A DNA stretch of 7,125 nucleotides, from assembly GCA_025362535.1 (NCBI GenBank), contig JANYGE010000100.1, forward strand, positions 1 to 7,125. Direction: 5' to 3'. Position 1 is the stretch's first letter, and every line of letters begins with the position of its first letter. Shown here piece after piece: positions 1 through 6,112 of this stretch. Origin of the DNA: Hyphomicrobiales bacterium (GTDB taxonomy: Bacteria > Pseudomonadota > Alphaproteobacteria > Rhizobiales > Aestuariivirgaceae). Made by a program: the position numbers and the translations under genes. Under the pieces are notes generated by a model. The model ran no database searches, was not told where the DNA came from, and worked only from the letters and a program-made list of their open reading frames with translations.

Positions 1-185
1 GAAACATCGTTTTCAGCAATTTCAACTTGAACCGGCTGACCAGCATCGGCAGCAGCTTTTTCAATACCCTTTTGCAAAACCGTGAGGAATGTATCAGTGT
101 TGGCCATGGTGACACCAATGTTGCCCGCAAAAGCAGTGCTAGACATCAAGGCAACAGCAGCGGCAGCGAGAATAAACTTCTTCAT
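1..185 (-). CDS. Periplasmic sugar (inositol/rhizopine-type) ABC-importer binding protein, N-terminal part
   Basis: Only the first 61 codons are present; the gene runs off the left edge. The reading starts at the ATG at 185-183, preceded 7 bases upstream by a perfect AAGGAG Shine-Dalgarno (198-193). The protein opens with a clear Sec signal peptide: a short basic start (MKK), a hydrophobic Ala/Leu core and a signal-peptidase I site AFA|GN after residue 20. The mature N-terminus begins with a beta strand (NIGVTMAN) and then DTFLTVLQKGIEKAA, the usual opening of the Peripla_BP_4 / ribose-binding-like family. The FLTVL pattern followed by an EIAENDV strand recalls inositol- and rhizopine-binding proteins (IbpA, MocB). 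Family knowledge places it in the periplasm, feeding an ABC permease whose genes probably lie beyond the left edge. The inositol-type ligand is inferred from this resemblance and from the neighbouring genes. Fold-level call is secure; ligand is not. Confidence 0.85.
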   Translation of the reverse strand, partial: MKKFILAAAAVALMSSTAFAGNIGVTMANTDTFLTVLQKGIEKAAADAGQPVQVEIAENDV

Positions 186-364
186 TATAGTGCTCCTTTA
201 TCGAGTGTCCGGCAGCACCCGTGACTGGGCCGGAATCCCCAATCAAGGGGAAAGGCAAATAACCCGCATCGCTCAAGGCGATCGTCGATAGAAGAACAGG
301 AATTCAGCACGCTGGATCCTCCCCTTCCGCCCGAGCTCTTTTGGCGCGTTGCGGATGTTCCGTA
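186..364 (-). other. Probable long 5' leader of the binding-protein gene
   Basis: If transcription starts about 7 bases after the -10 element at 406-401, the mRNA carries roughly 200 untranslated bases before the ATG at 185. Two inverted repeats lie in it: TCCCC/GGGGA (236-240 with 247-251, 6-base loop), and CCGGC/GCCGG (209-213 with 229-233), whose stem can extend by AG/CT (214-215 with 225-226) around a two-base bulge. The second ends about ten bases before the Shine-Dalgarno. I see no convincing small reading frame with a ribosome site and do not recognise a known riboswitch. A closer second promoter is possible, so the leader length is an inference. Confidence 0.35.
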
Positions 365-382
365 ATGGAAGATTTATTCCAT
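365..382. promoter_or_regulatory. GGAA-N6-TTCC palindrome, downstream copy (IolR-type box)
   Basis: Perfect inverted repeat ATGGAA-N6-TTCCAT, arms 365-370 and 377-382. It sits just downstream of the predicted transcription start of the binding-protein gene and exactly 30 bp from a second copy at 396-411. The core GGAA-N6-TTCC is the box recognised by the RpiR-family inositol repressor IolR in Sinorhizobium meliloti (established). That it has the same role here is inference; the LacI-family protein encoded next door is the alternative binder. Confidence 0.6.
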
Positions 383-395
383 AAAAGAACGATAA

Positions 396-411
396 TGGAA
401 ATAATATTCCA
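396..411. promoter_or_regulatory. GGAA-N6-TTCC palindrome enclosing the -10 element
   Basis: Perfect inverted repeat TGGAA-N6-TTCCA, arms 396-400 and 407-411. Its six-base spacer (401-406) reads TATTAT on the minus strand and is the predicted -10 hexamer of the binding-protein promoter. A protein bound here would block RNA polymerase directly. Together with the copy at 365-382, three helical turns away, it suggests two dimers on the same face of the DNA. Confidence 0.65.
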
Positions 412-428
412 AATTGAACAAGAGTCAA
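401..428 (-). promoter_or_regulatory. sigma70-type promoter for the binding-protein gene
   Basis: On the minus strand a -35 hexamer TTGACT (428-423, five of six matches to TTGACA) is followed after 16 bases by TATTAT (406-401, five of six matches to TATAAT). The binding-protein gene is the only gene downstream in this direction. The promoter lies in the 294-base gap after the lacI-type stop codon, so the transporter can be expressed independently of the regulator gene. Overlap with the GGAA boxes indicates repression control. Confidence 0.6.
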
Positions 429-479
429 TCGGCTCGTCGCCCAGCAAGTCGAATATATCAAAAACTATCAGAGCCAGTT

Positions 480-1505
480 TTAAATGTTCTCGCTGATATA
501 GATATCTGCAGAAAACAACACTGAAGGCAGATGCGGCAATTCTGCAGATATGCAAGCCTTGGCCATCAATTCCACCAGCCGCTCTGCCATTTGCGCCACA
601 GGATGAGCCAGAACCAAATCGACTGTGCCATCAATCAAGGCCGCTCTGGTCATGGCGGTCAACTCATTGCAAACGGCGACAATGCGCCGCCCGGCCCGCT
701 CATCGCGCAAGGCCCGGATCAAGCCATCCTGCCCACCACCGCAGACATATATGCCAACCAGATCAGGATTGCTTTCAACCAAATCGGTCACCGCCTCATA
801 GGCGATGCGCTCATCGTCTAAATTGATAATGGGTTCGAGCAGTGTAAACTCTGGCGCATGCTCGCGCATGTAGCTGCGAAAACTGATCTCAGCTAATTCC
901 TGATTCACATAGCGATAACTGCCCACCACAATCCCAATCTTGCCGGGCCCACTGGCTGTGCGGCTGATGGTCCAAGCGGCCGTTCTGCCCACTTTGCGCC
1001 CATCCAAACCAATATGGCCTGATTTTGTTGGCGTTGTAAGGCTACTCAACAATGAAAACACTGGCTTGCCCAAAGCCGTCACAGCTTCAACCGCCTCATT
1101 CACCAAGGGATGATCCACCGCCACAACGGCCATGGCATCGACTTTTGGGGCAATATCGCGGATGCGCGCGGCAATAATGGAAGGCACAAGCTCATCCATA
1201 AATTCGACAACTGGTTTGCCTTCAATGGTGTTTGTGGCTTTGGTCGCCTCGGCCAGCGCCTTGGCCAGCTCTTGATAAAATGCGTCGCGCTTTTGTAGCA
1301 GAAACCCAAAGCGGCGCTGTGGCGTTTCGATAAGGCGCCGTTTCAAAAGTCCCGTCGCATGATAACCAATCGCTTCGGCGGCCTGCACCACGCGCCGTGC
1401 GGTGTCTTCGCGCACCGGCAGACGCCGGTTCAGCACACGGTCAACCGTGGCAACGCTCACCCCGGCTTGCTTGGCTAAATCTTGTATAGTGGGTCGTGAA
1501 ACCAT
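480..1505 (-). CDS. LacI-family transcriptional regulator
   Basis: 341 residues from the ATG at 1505. I chose this start because the DNA-binding domain begins immediately after it (PTIQDLAKQAGVSVATVDRV, residues 5-24, the LacI helix-turn-helix with its V-A-T-V-D-R-V-L-N recognition helix) and a GGAAG ribosome site lies about 9 bases upstream; an upstream in-frame extension to 1622 would run through the palindrome and add unlike sequence. After a hinge (about residues 45-60, KRRL rather than the common P-N-x-x-A-R-x-L) comes a periplasmic-binding-protein-like effector domain (about 65-341): FGFLLQ strand, DAMAVVAVDHP, KPVFSLLSS, GHIGLDGRKVGRTAA, GKIGIVVG, DLVGIYVCGGGQDG and IVAVCNELT are all typical. 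It probably binds a sugar or cyclitol and controls the divergent mocDEF-like operon and possibly the transporter. Length and domain order are normal for LacI proteins. The effector is unknown. Confidence 0.93.
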   Translation of the reverse strand: MVSRPTIQDLAKQAGVSVATVDRVLNRRLPVREDTARRVVQAAEAIGYHATGLLKRRLIETPQRRFGFLLQKRDAFYQELAKALAEATKATNTIEGKPVVEFMDELVPSIIAARIRDIAPKVDAMAVVAVDHPLVNEAVEAVTALGKPVFSLLSSLTTPTKSGHIGLDGRKVGRTAAWTISRTASGPGKIGIVVGSYRYVNQELAEISFRSYMREHAPEFTLLEPIINLDDERIAYEAVTDLVESNPDLVGIYVCGGGQDGLIRALRDERAGRRIVAVCNELTAMTRAALIDGTVDLVLAHPVAQMAERLVELMAKACISAELPHLPSVLFSADIYISENI

Positions 1506-1559
1506 GAGGCAAATCTTCCATTCCAGCGAAGGCATAGCAGATGCAAATAAATGACGCAA

Positions 1560-1578
1560 TTTGATAGATACTATCAAA
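1560..1578. promoter_or_regulatory. Perfect 8+3+8 palindrome, candidate LacI-family operator
   Basis: TTTGATAG (1560-1567), spacer ATA, CTATCAAA (1571-1578), without mismatch. It lies between the divergent regulator gene (start 1505) and the oxygenase gene (start 1639), 54 and 60 bp from the two start codons, where an operator controlling both directions would be expected. Autoregulated LacI-family repressors usually bind such sites. Many LacI operators have an even centre with CG, which this lacks, so assignment to the neighbouring LacI protein is probable but unproven. Confidence 0.6.
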
Positions 1579-1593
1579 ACATCATTGCTCAAA

Positions 1594-1609
1594 TGGAATA
1601 TTGATTCTA
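1594..1609. promoter_or_regulatory. Degenerate third GGAA-N6-TTCC-like box upstream of the oxygenase operon
   Basis: TGGAA (1594-1598), six bases, TTCTA (1605-1609): the same architecture as the two perfect boxes at 365-382 and 396-411 with one mismatch in the right arm. It is 29 bp before the ATG of the oxygenase gene, where a promoter would lie. I see no convincing -35/-10 pair here; the six-base spacer TATTGA is a poor -10. It may be a weak site for the same repressor. Confidence 0.4.
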
Positions 1610-1638
1610 CGGTATCCAACACTTAGAGGGATTGTTCC

Positions 1639-2712
1639 ATGAGTGATGTGATCTACCCACGAGATTATAGCCTGCTCGGACGCGACGCCAAACGCGCCGG
1701 GGAGATAGGTCTGTCCAATGCCCAGTGGTATGCAGCGCCAATTCCCCGCGCCCGTATTAAAGAGCTCATGAAACGCTCAGATGGCCCGGCCATCCGAGAC
1801 AGCATCATCTGGTTTGCCAGCTTCATCATCACCGCAGGTCTTGCGGTTTATTTTTATCCCGGTTGGGGATGCATCCCATTCTTCATCGCTTACGGCGTGC
1901 TCTATGGGTCATCCACAGATTCGCGTTGGCATGAATGTGGCCATGGCACGGCTTTCAAAACCCGCTGGATGAATGATGTGATCTACCATATCGCCTGCTT
2001 CATGATCATGCGCCCTCCCACCATCTGGCGCTGGAGCCATACACGCCACCACACCGACACCATCATTGTTGGCCGCGATCCTGAAATTGCAATTATGCGC
2101 CCGACGGTAATCTTGCGGACAATCAGTCTGTTCTTCGCCATTCCCCAAACCATAGGTGCAATCAAGAACCTGCTCATTCATGTAAGTGGCCATTTGACAG
2201 TAGAAGAGCTCACCTATGTTCCTGAAATGGAGCGTGCTCGAGTCTATCTCGTCGCGCGCATTTGGATGGCACTCCATCTCGCCGTGATCGCTCTCGCTTT
2301 TTATCTGCACTCATGGTTGCCCGTCTTGCTCGTTGGCCCTCTGCCCACCATGTATGGTGCATGGGTGCATATTATAACTGGCCTCACCCAACATGGCGGC
2401 CTTGCTGAAGATGTTTTAGACCACCGCCTCAACAGCCGCACAGTTTTGATGAATCCGATTCTGCGTTTTATCTATTGGAACATGAACTATCATGTCGAAC
2501 ATCATATGTTCCCCATGGTGCCTTATCACCAATTGCCAAAGCTCTATGAAGAGATGAAACCCTATACCGCACCTGCCAATACCAGTGTTATCAATGCCTA
2601 CCGTGAAATTATTCCCGCCCTGTTGAAACAAGCCAAAGATCCATCTTATGCTATACCTCGCAAACTGCCGGAAGGCGTTAGCCTGATGACTGAAACAATT
2701 GCCGCCGAATAG
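1639..2712 (+). CDS. mocD: Membrane di-iron oxygenase of the fatty-acid desaturase superfamily, MocD-like
   Basis: 357 residues, starting at an ATG 8 bases after an AGAGGG ribosome site (1625-1630). The three histidine clusters of the membrane FA-desaturase/hydroxylase superfamily are all present: H98-x3-H102 (HECGH), H134-x2-HH138 (HTRHH) and H285-x2-HH289 (HVEHH), plus Q251-H252 (TQHGG) between the second and third. These bind the two irons. Hydrophobic stretches near 55-72, 76-91, 160-180 and 203-235 fit an inner-membrane enzyme with the His clusters in the cytoplasm. The next two genes encode a Rieske ferredoxin and its reductase, matching the mocDEF set of Rhizobium leguminosarum, where a ferredoxin-dependent oxygenase is proposed to demethylate rhizopine (3-O-methyl-scyllo-inosamine). 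The mocD name rests on this context and on the histidine pattern. Other desaturase-family demethylases and hydroxylases share these motifs, so a different O- or N-methylated substrate is possible. Confidence 0.85.
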   Translation: MSDVIYPRDYSLLGRDAKRAGEIGLSNAQWYAAPIPRARIKELMKRSDGPAIRDSIIWFASFIITAGLAVYFYPGWGCIPFFIAYGVLYGSSTDSRWHECGHGTAFKTRWMNDVIYHIACFMIMRPPTIWRWSHTRHHTDTIIVGRDPEIAIMRPTVILRTISLFFAIPQTIGAIKNLLIHVSGHLTVEELTYVPEMERARVYLVARIWMALHLAVIALAFYLHSWLPVLLVGPLPTMYGAWVHIITGLTQHGGLAEDVLDHRLNSRTVLMNPILRFIYWNMNYHVEHHMFPMVPYHQLPKLYEEMKPYTAPANTSVINAYREIIPALLKQAKDPSYAIPRKLPEGVSLMTETIAAE

Positions 2713-2721
2713 GAACTGAAT

Positions 2722-3036
2722 ATGACTCAATGGATCGAAGCTTGCGCCAAAGACGATGTGGCACAAGAGGATGTGAAGCGTTTTGATCACGCAGGCCACA
2801 CCTACGCAATATACCGCTCACCAGATGACAAGTTTTATGCAACCGACGGATTATGCACCCATGAGAAAATCCATTTGGCCGATGGCTTGGTGATGGACCA
2901 CATCATTGAATGCCCCAAGCACAATGGCCGCTTTGATTACACCACAGGAGCCGCCAAAGGAGCTCCCGTCTGTGTAAATCTCAAAACCTATCCAACTAAA
3001 GTTGAAGGCATAAAAGTCTTCATCAATATTGCCTAA
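2722..3036 (+). CDS. mocE: Rieske [2Fe-2S] ferredoxin, MocE-like
   Basis: 104 residues, a normal size for a stand-alone Rieske ferredoxin. The cluster ligands are plain: C45-T-H47 and C64-P-K-H67, separated by 16 residues (CxH-x16-CxxH). FYATDGLCTH and ECPKHNGRFDYTTG match the two conserved loops, and the APVCVNLKTYP segment is the usual family ending. No signal peptide or membrane segment, so it is cytoplasmic. It should carry single electrons from the flavin reductase encoded next to the di-iron oxygenase encoded before it. Translation is closely linked: an AGGAA ribosome site (2711-2715) overlaps the stop codon of the preceding gene, and only 9 bases separate the genes. Family call is very secure; partner assignment rests on gene order. 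Confidence 0.93.
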   Translation: MTQWIEACAKDDVAQEDVKRFDHAGHTYAIYRSPDDKFYATDGLCTHEKIHLADGLVMDHIIECPKHNGRFDYTTGAAKGAPVCVNLKTYPTKVEGIKVFINIA

Positions 3037-3039
3037 GCC

Positions 3040-4260
3040 ATGAATGAACCTGGCATCGTAATCGTAGGTGGTGGCATGGCCGCGGCACGCGCCTGCATTA
3101 ATTTGCGCGCCAATGATTATCTTGGGTCAATCATTTTAGTGAGCGAAGAAAATCTGCTGCCCTATGATCGTCCACCCTTGTCCAAGGCCTCAATCGTTGA
3201 TGCAGCCGCCCATGAACCTGTTTTGCTGCTTGACGAGAGCATCGTTGCTTCGCTGAATGTCGATGTAAGGCTCGGCCAACAGGTGACGGCAATCAACCGC
3301 AGTGAAAAGACCATTTCACTCAATGATGGCAGCAAAATTCCCTACTCAAAATTACTGATCGCGACGGGTGCAAAACCGCGCAAACTCAATTGCCCCGGCG
3401 GCGAGTTTGCTCTCACGTTGCGGGATCATAAAGACACTGTTTTATTGCGGGAGAAATTTCAGCCGCACAAAAAAATTACAGTGATCGGCGGCGGCTTCAT
3501 TGGCTTGGAACTTGCGTCATCGGCTTCAAAACTGGGCTGCCATGTCACCTTGATCGAGGCCCAACCCCGCATTCTCATGCGCGGTGTACCAGAACCCATC
3601 GCCAAGATCGTGCATGATCGTCATCTCGCCGCTGGGGTGACCATGATTATTGGCACTGGCATTTCTCATCTCACAGAAAATGCCGTTCACTTGACGGATG
3701 GCCGCGTGATTGCGGCAGATACCATCATCGCAGGCATCGGGGCAGCACCCGAAACCAAGCTCGCAGCTGATGCAGGTCTCGCTATCGAAAACGGTATCGC
3801 TTGCAATGCGCAGATGCAAACCAGTGATCCGGATATATATGCGGCCGGTGATTGCGCCTCATTTCCACATGAACTGATGGGTGGCAAACGCCTGCGTTTG
3901 GAAGCCTGGCGCAGCGCCCAAGAACAGGCAGCAACTGCCGCCGCCAATATGCTTGGTGGCGCCAAAACTCACAACAATATTCCATGGTTCTGGTCGGATC
4001 AATTTGATCTCTCACTGCAAATTGCAGGCTCTGCCGAACTGGGCCCAAACACCATCACTAGAGTTCCAGCCGAAGGCGCTTTGGTACTGTTCCACTTGGC
4101 CGATGATGGCAGCATCAAAGGTGCCTCCGGCATTGGCATAGGCAACGCGATCGGGCGCGATATTAAGGTGGCGGAAATGCTGGTTGCCAAAAACGCCAAG
4201 CCATCGCCTGAAATTCTGGCGGACCCAACTCAACAACTTAAAACTCTGCTCAAGGCATAA
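3040..4260 (+). CDS. mocF: FAD-dependent NADH:ferredoxin reductase, MocF-like
   Basis: 406 residues, normal for rubredoxin/ferredoxin reductases of oxygenase systems. In order: an N-terminal FAD-binding Rossmann motif (IVIVGGGMAAARA, 6-18), the PYDRPPLSK signature (41-49), ATGA (108-111), an NAD-binding Rossmann motif (VIGGGFIGLELA, 148-159) with E173 at the end of its second strand, which favours NADH over NADPH, the second FAD motif YAAGDCA (267-273), and the C-terminal PWFWSDQFD (315-323) diagnostic of this subfamily. It would take electrons from NADH and reduce the Rieske protein encoded just before it. The ATG is 3 bases after the previous stop and has no good ribosome site, which suggests translational coupling to the ferredoxin gene and a matched supply of both proteins. 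A PanB-like gene follows after 5 bases. Confidence 0.93.
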   Translation: MNEPGIVIVGGGMAAARACINLRANDYLGSIILVSEENLLPYDRPPLSKASIVDAAAHEPVLLLDESIVASLNVDVRLGQQVTAINRSEKTISLNDGSKIPYSKLLIATGAKPRKLNCPGGEFALTLRDHKDTVLLREKFQPHKKITVIGGGFIGLELASSASKLGCHVTLIEAQPRILMRGVPEPIAKIVHDRHLAAGVTMIIGTGISHLTENAVHLTDGRVIAADTIIAGIGAAPETKLAADAGLAIENGIACNAQMQTSDPDIYAAGDCASFPHELMGGKRLRLEAWRSAQEQAATAAANMLGGAKTHNNIPWFWSDQFDLSLQIAGSAELGPNTITRVPAEGALVLFHLADDGSIKGASGIGIGNAIGRDIKVAEMLVAKNAKPSPEILADPTQQLKTLLKA

Positions 4261-4265
4261 TCACC

Positions 4266-5069
4266 ATGGCCAAGAAACGCCCGACCGTCGCCGACCTGCG
4301 CGCTAACAAAGGCAAATATCAATATACGATGTTGCGCGTGGAAAACTGGGACGAACTGGCAGCAGCCGAAGCCGCTGGCATTGATATGTGCTCCGTTCCG
4401 CCAGAGCTTCTGGCGCAAAAGAAGTTTCGTGATGTGGCTCCGTCAATCTTCGCCGTACCCGGTGTGTCGCTTTACGATAATCCAGGCACCACCGATGACT
4501 TCTTGCGTTGGGGCTATAAAATGTTGAGTTATGGTGCCGACGCTGTTTATTGCGCCGCCTCTTTGCAAACGGTGAAGCGCTTGGCTGAAGAAGCTATCCC
4601 CGTCATCGGCCACACGGGCCTCATTCCGTCTAAAGCAACATGGACAGGCGGCTTCAAAGCCGTCGGCAAAACCGCAGATAGCGCCAGACAGGTTTTTGAT
4701 CTCGTGAAGCGGTATGAAGATACAGGGGCTTTCGGTGTTGAAATTGAAGTTGTGCCCGCTGATGTCACCGTCGAAATCGCCAAACACACCCATTTATTTC
4801 TCGTCTCCATGGGCGCAGGCACTGGTGGCGATTGCCAATATTTGTTCTCGGATGATGTGCTCGGCCAAAACACTGGCCACGTTCCCCGCCACGCCAAAAC
4901 CTATCGCAACTTTGCACAGGAATTCGAACGCCTACAAAAAGAACGCATCGCTGCATTTAGTGAATTTATGGCTGATGTGAAATCGGGCGCATACCCTGAA
5001 GATAAACATATTGTCGGCATCGCCAAAGCTGAGCTCGAGAAATTTAAACTGTCCTTGCCCAAGAAATAA
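4266..5069 (+). CDS. Divergent ketopantoate hydroxymethyltransferase (PanB)-like protein, likely altered activity
   Basis: 267 residues, close to PanB length (about 264). The PanB-like TIM-barrel core is recognisable: IPVIGHTGLIP (111-121; compare VPVCGHLGLTP in E. coli PanB), GGFKAVGKT (128-136), the strand GVEIEVVP (157-164), SMGAGTGGDCQYLFSDDVLG (181-200), GHVPRHAKTY (204-213) and the ending MADVKSGAYPEDKH (235-248). True PanB condenses methylene-tetrahydrofolate with 2-oxoisovalerate using Mg2+. Aligned by eye, the Mg2+ and substrate residues are gone: D45 falls on P46, K112 on Y95, E114 on A97, and D84 has no acidic equivalent in AVPGV (63-67). The general base E181 (here E161) and H136 (here H116) remain. 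This is therefore unlikely to be the pantothenate enzyme. Its place between the reductase and the inositol dehydrogenase, 5 bases after the former, implies a role in the same pathway. A weak AAGG site (4252-4255) precedes the start. The activity is unknown. Confidence 0.8.
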   Translation: MAKKRPTVADLRANKGKYQYTMLRVENWDELAAAEAAGIDMCSVPPELLAQKKFRDVAPSIFAVPGVSLYDNPGTTDDFLRWGYKMLSYGADAVYCAASLQTVKRLAEEAIPVIGHTGLIPSKATWTGGFKAVGKTADSARQVFDLVKRYEDTGAFGVEIEVVPADVTVEIAKHTHLFLVSMGAGTGGDCQYLFSDDVLGQNTGHVPRHAKTYRNFAQEFERLQKERIAAFSEFMADVKSGAYPEDKHIVGIAKAELEKFKLSLPKK

Positions 5070-5115
5070 ATGGGCCACACCCACGAAACGAATTTTACAA
5101 TGGAGAATTAAAACT

Positions 5116-6108
5116 ATGATCAGATTTGGCGTCATTGGCGCAGGCCGCATTGGCAAAGTGCATTCCAAGACCATTGCTTCAAACCCCAAGGCCAAACTGG
5201 CTTACATTGCCGATGCAATGCCAGCCGCAGCAGAAGCACTGGCGGCCCAATATGGAGCCAAAGTGACCTCGGTTGAAGACATCATGAAAGCCAAAGATGT
5301 GGATGCCGTGCTCATTGGTTCACCTACGGGTTTTCATGCTGAGCAAATTCAAGCCGCTTCAAACAATGGCAAGGCCATCATGTGCGAGAAGCCAGTGTCG
5401 CTCGCAGTCAGCACCATTGAAGCAACACTGAGGGTGGTCGAAAAAAATAAATCAACCTTGATGATCGGCTTCAACCGCCGCTTTGATCCAAATTTCGCCG
5501 AACTCGAATCTCGCATTCGCAAAGGTGAAATTGGCGCTGTGGAAATGGCCACGATCATCAGCCGCGATCCCAATCCACCACCTGCCGAATATGTAAAATC
5601 TTCGGGTGGCATTTTCCGCGATATGATGATCCACGATGTTGATATGGCACGTTTCCTTGTAGGTGAGGAATTTATCGTTGTTCACGCACTGGGTGCTGCT
5701 CTCGTTGATAAGGCCATTGGAGAAGAAGGCGATTGCGACACCGCATCCGTGATGATGCAAACCGCTTCCGGCAAAATTGCTGTGATCACAAATTCGCGCC
5801 GTGCCACTTATGGCTATGACCAACGCATGGAAGTGCATGGCGCCAAAGGCATGCTCTCGGCCCGCAACATTCACAACACAACAGTTGAGTTGCACAATGC
5901 TGAAGGCACCAAAGCGGACCCCATCCAAAACTTCTTCTTGGAGCGTTATGGCCAAGCCTATGCCAATGAGCTGAACAGTTTCATTGCCGCGGTTGAAACT
6001 GGCAACCGCAACCCAAGTCCATCAGGCTTTGATGGCCTGCAAGCTCAAAAGCTCGCCGATGCTGCCACCGAAAGCTGGCAGACTGGTAAGCCCGTAAAAG
6101 TTGCATAA
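5116..6108 (+). CDS. iolG: Inositol 2-dehydrogenase (IolG-type), Gfo/Idh/MocA family
   Basis: 330 residues from the ATG at 5116, preceded by GGAG (5102-5105) with 10-base spacing. The start is fixed by the Rossmann motif beginning at once (IRFGVIGAGRIGKVH, residues 2-16); an in-frame extension back to 5011 overlaps the previous gene and adds unlike sequence. Family features: the acidic residue after strand 2 (YIADA, D33), the catalytic EKP (91-93, K92), GFNRRFDPNF (118-127), and D169/H173 in FRDMMIHDVDM, equivalent to the K, D and H active-site set of Bacillus myo-inositol dehydrogenase. The C-terminal half is the usual Gfo/Idh/MocA substrate domain. It should oxidise myo- or scyllo-inositol (or an inosamine) with NAD+ to the inosose. 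MocA of the Sinorhizobium rhizopine pathway belongs to the same family, so mocA-like function is the main alternative. It is the last gene of the operon, followed at once by a hairpin terminator. Confidence 0.9.
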   Translation: MIRFGVIGAGRIGKVHSKTIASNPKAKLAYIADAMPAAAEALAAQYGAKVTSVEDIMKAKDVDAVLIGSPTGFHAEQIQAASNNGKAIMCEKPVSLAVSTIEATLRVVEKNKSTLMIGFNRRFDPNFAELESRIRKGEIGAVEMATIISRDPNPPPAEYVKSSGGIFRDMMIHDVDMARFLVGEEFIVVHALGAALVDKAIGEEGDCDTASVMMQTASGKIAVITNSRRATYGYDQRMEVHGAKGMLSARNIHNTTVELHNAEGTKADPIQNFFLERYGQAYANELNSFIAAVETGNRNPSPSGFDGLQAQKLADAATESWQTGKPVKVA

Positions 6109-6112
6109 AACA

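Noticed and set aside
461..470. CTATCA half-site near the transporter promoter as a second LacI operator
   Set aside because: Only one six-base half is present with no opposing arm; this is expected by chance in AT-rich DNA.
461..481. AAAACT/AGTTTT inverted repeat at the end of the LacI-type gene as a terminator
   Set aside because: A six-pair, AT-rich stem with a 9-base loop that overlaps the stop codon is too weak to call.
1506..1622. In-frame N-terminal extension of the LacI-family protein by 39 residues starting at 1622
   Set aside because: The helix-turn-helix of LacI proteins begins within a few residues of the start, which fits the ATG at 1505 with a GGAAG site upstream; the extension would run through the 1560-1578 palindrome and shows no family similarity.
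1909..2310. Long minus-strand reading frame inside the oxygenase gene
   Set aside because: It lies wholly opposite a gene with complete family motifs, has no ribosome site or recognisable domain, and is an antisense shadow.
4266..5069. Straight annotation as pantothenate-pathway panB
   Set aside because: The metal-binding and substrate residues are missing in my alignment, and the operon context is catabolic rather than pantothenate synthesis.
5011..5115. Upstream start for the inositol dehydrogenase that would overlap the PanB-like gene
   Set aside because: The Rossmann fold starts directly at the ATG at 5116, which has its own GGAG site; the extra 35 residues are an out-of-frame reading of the preceding gene's end.
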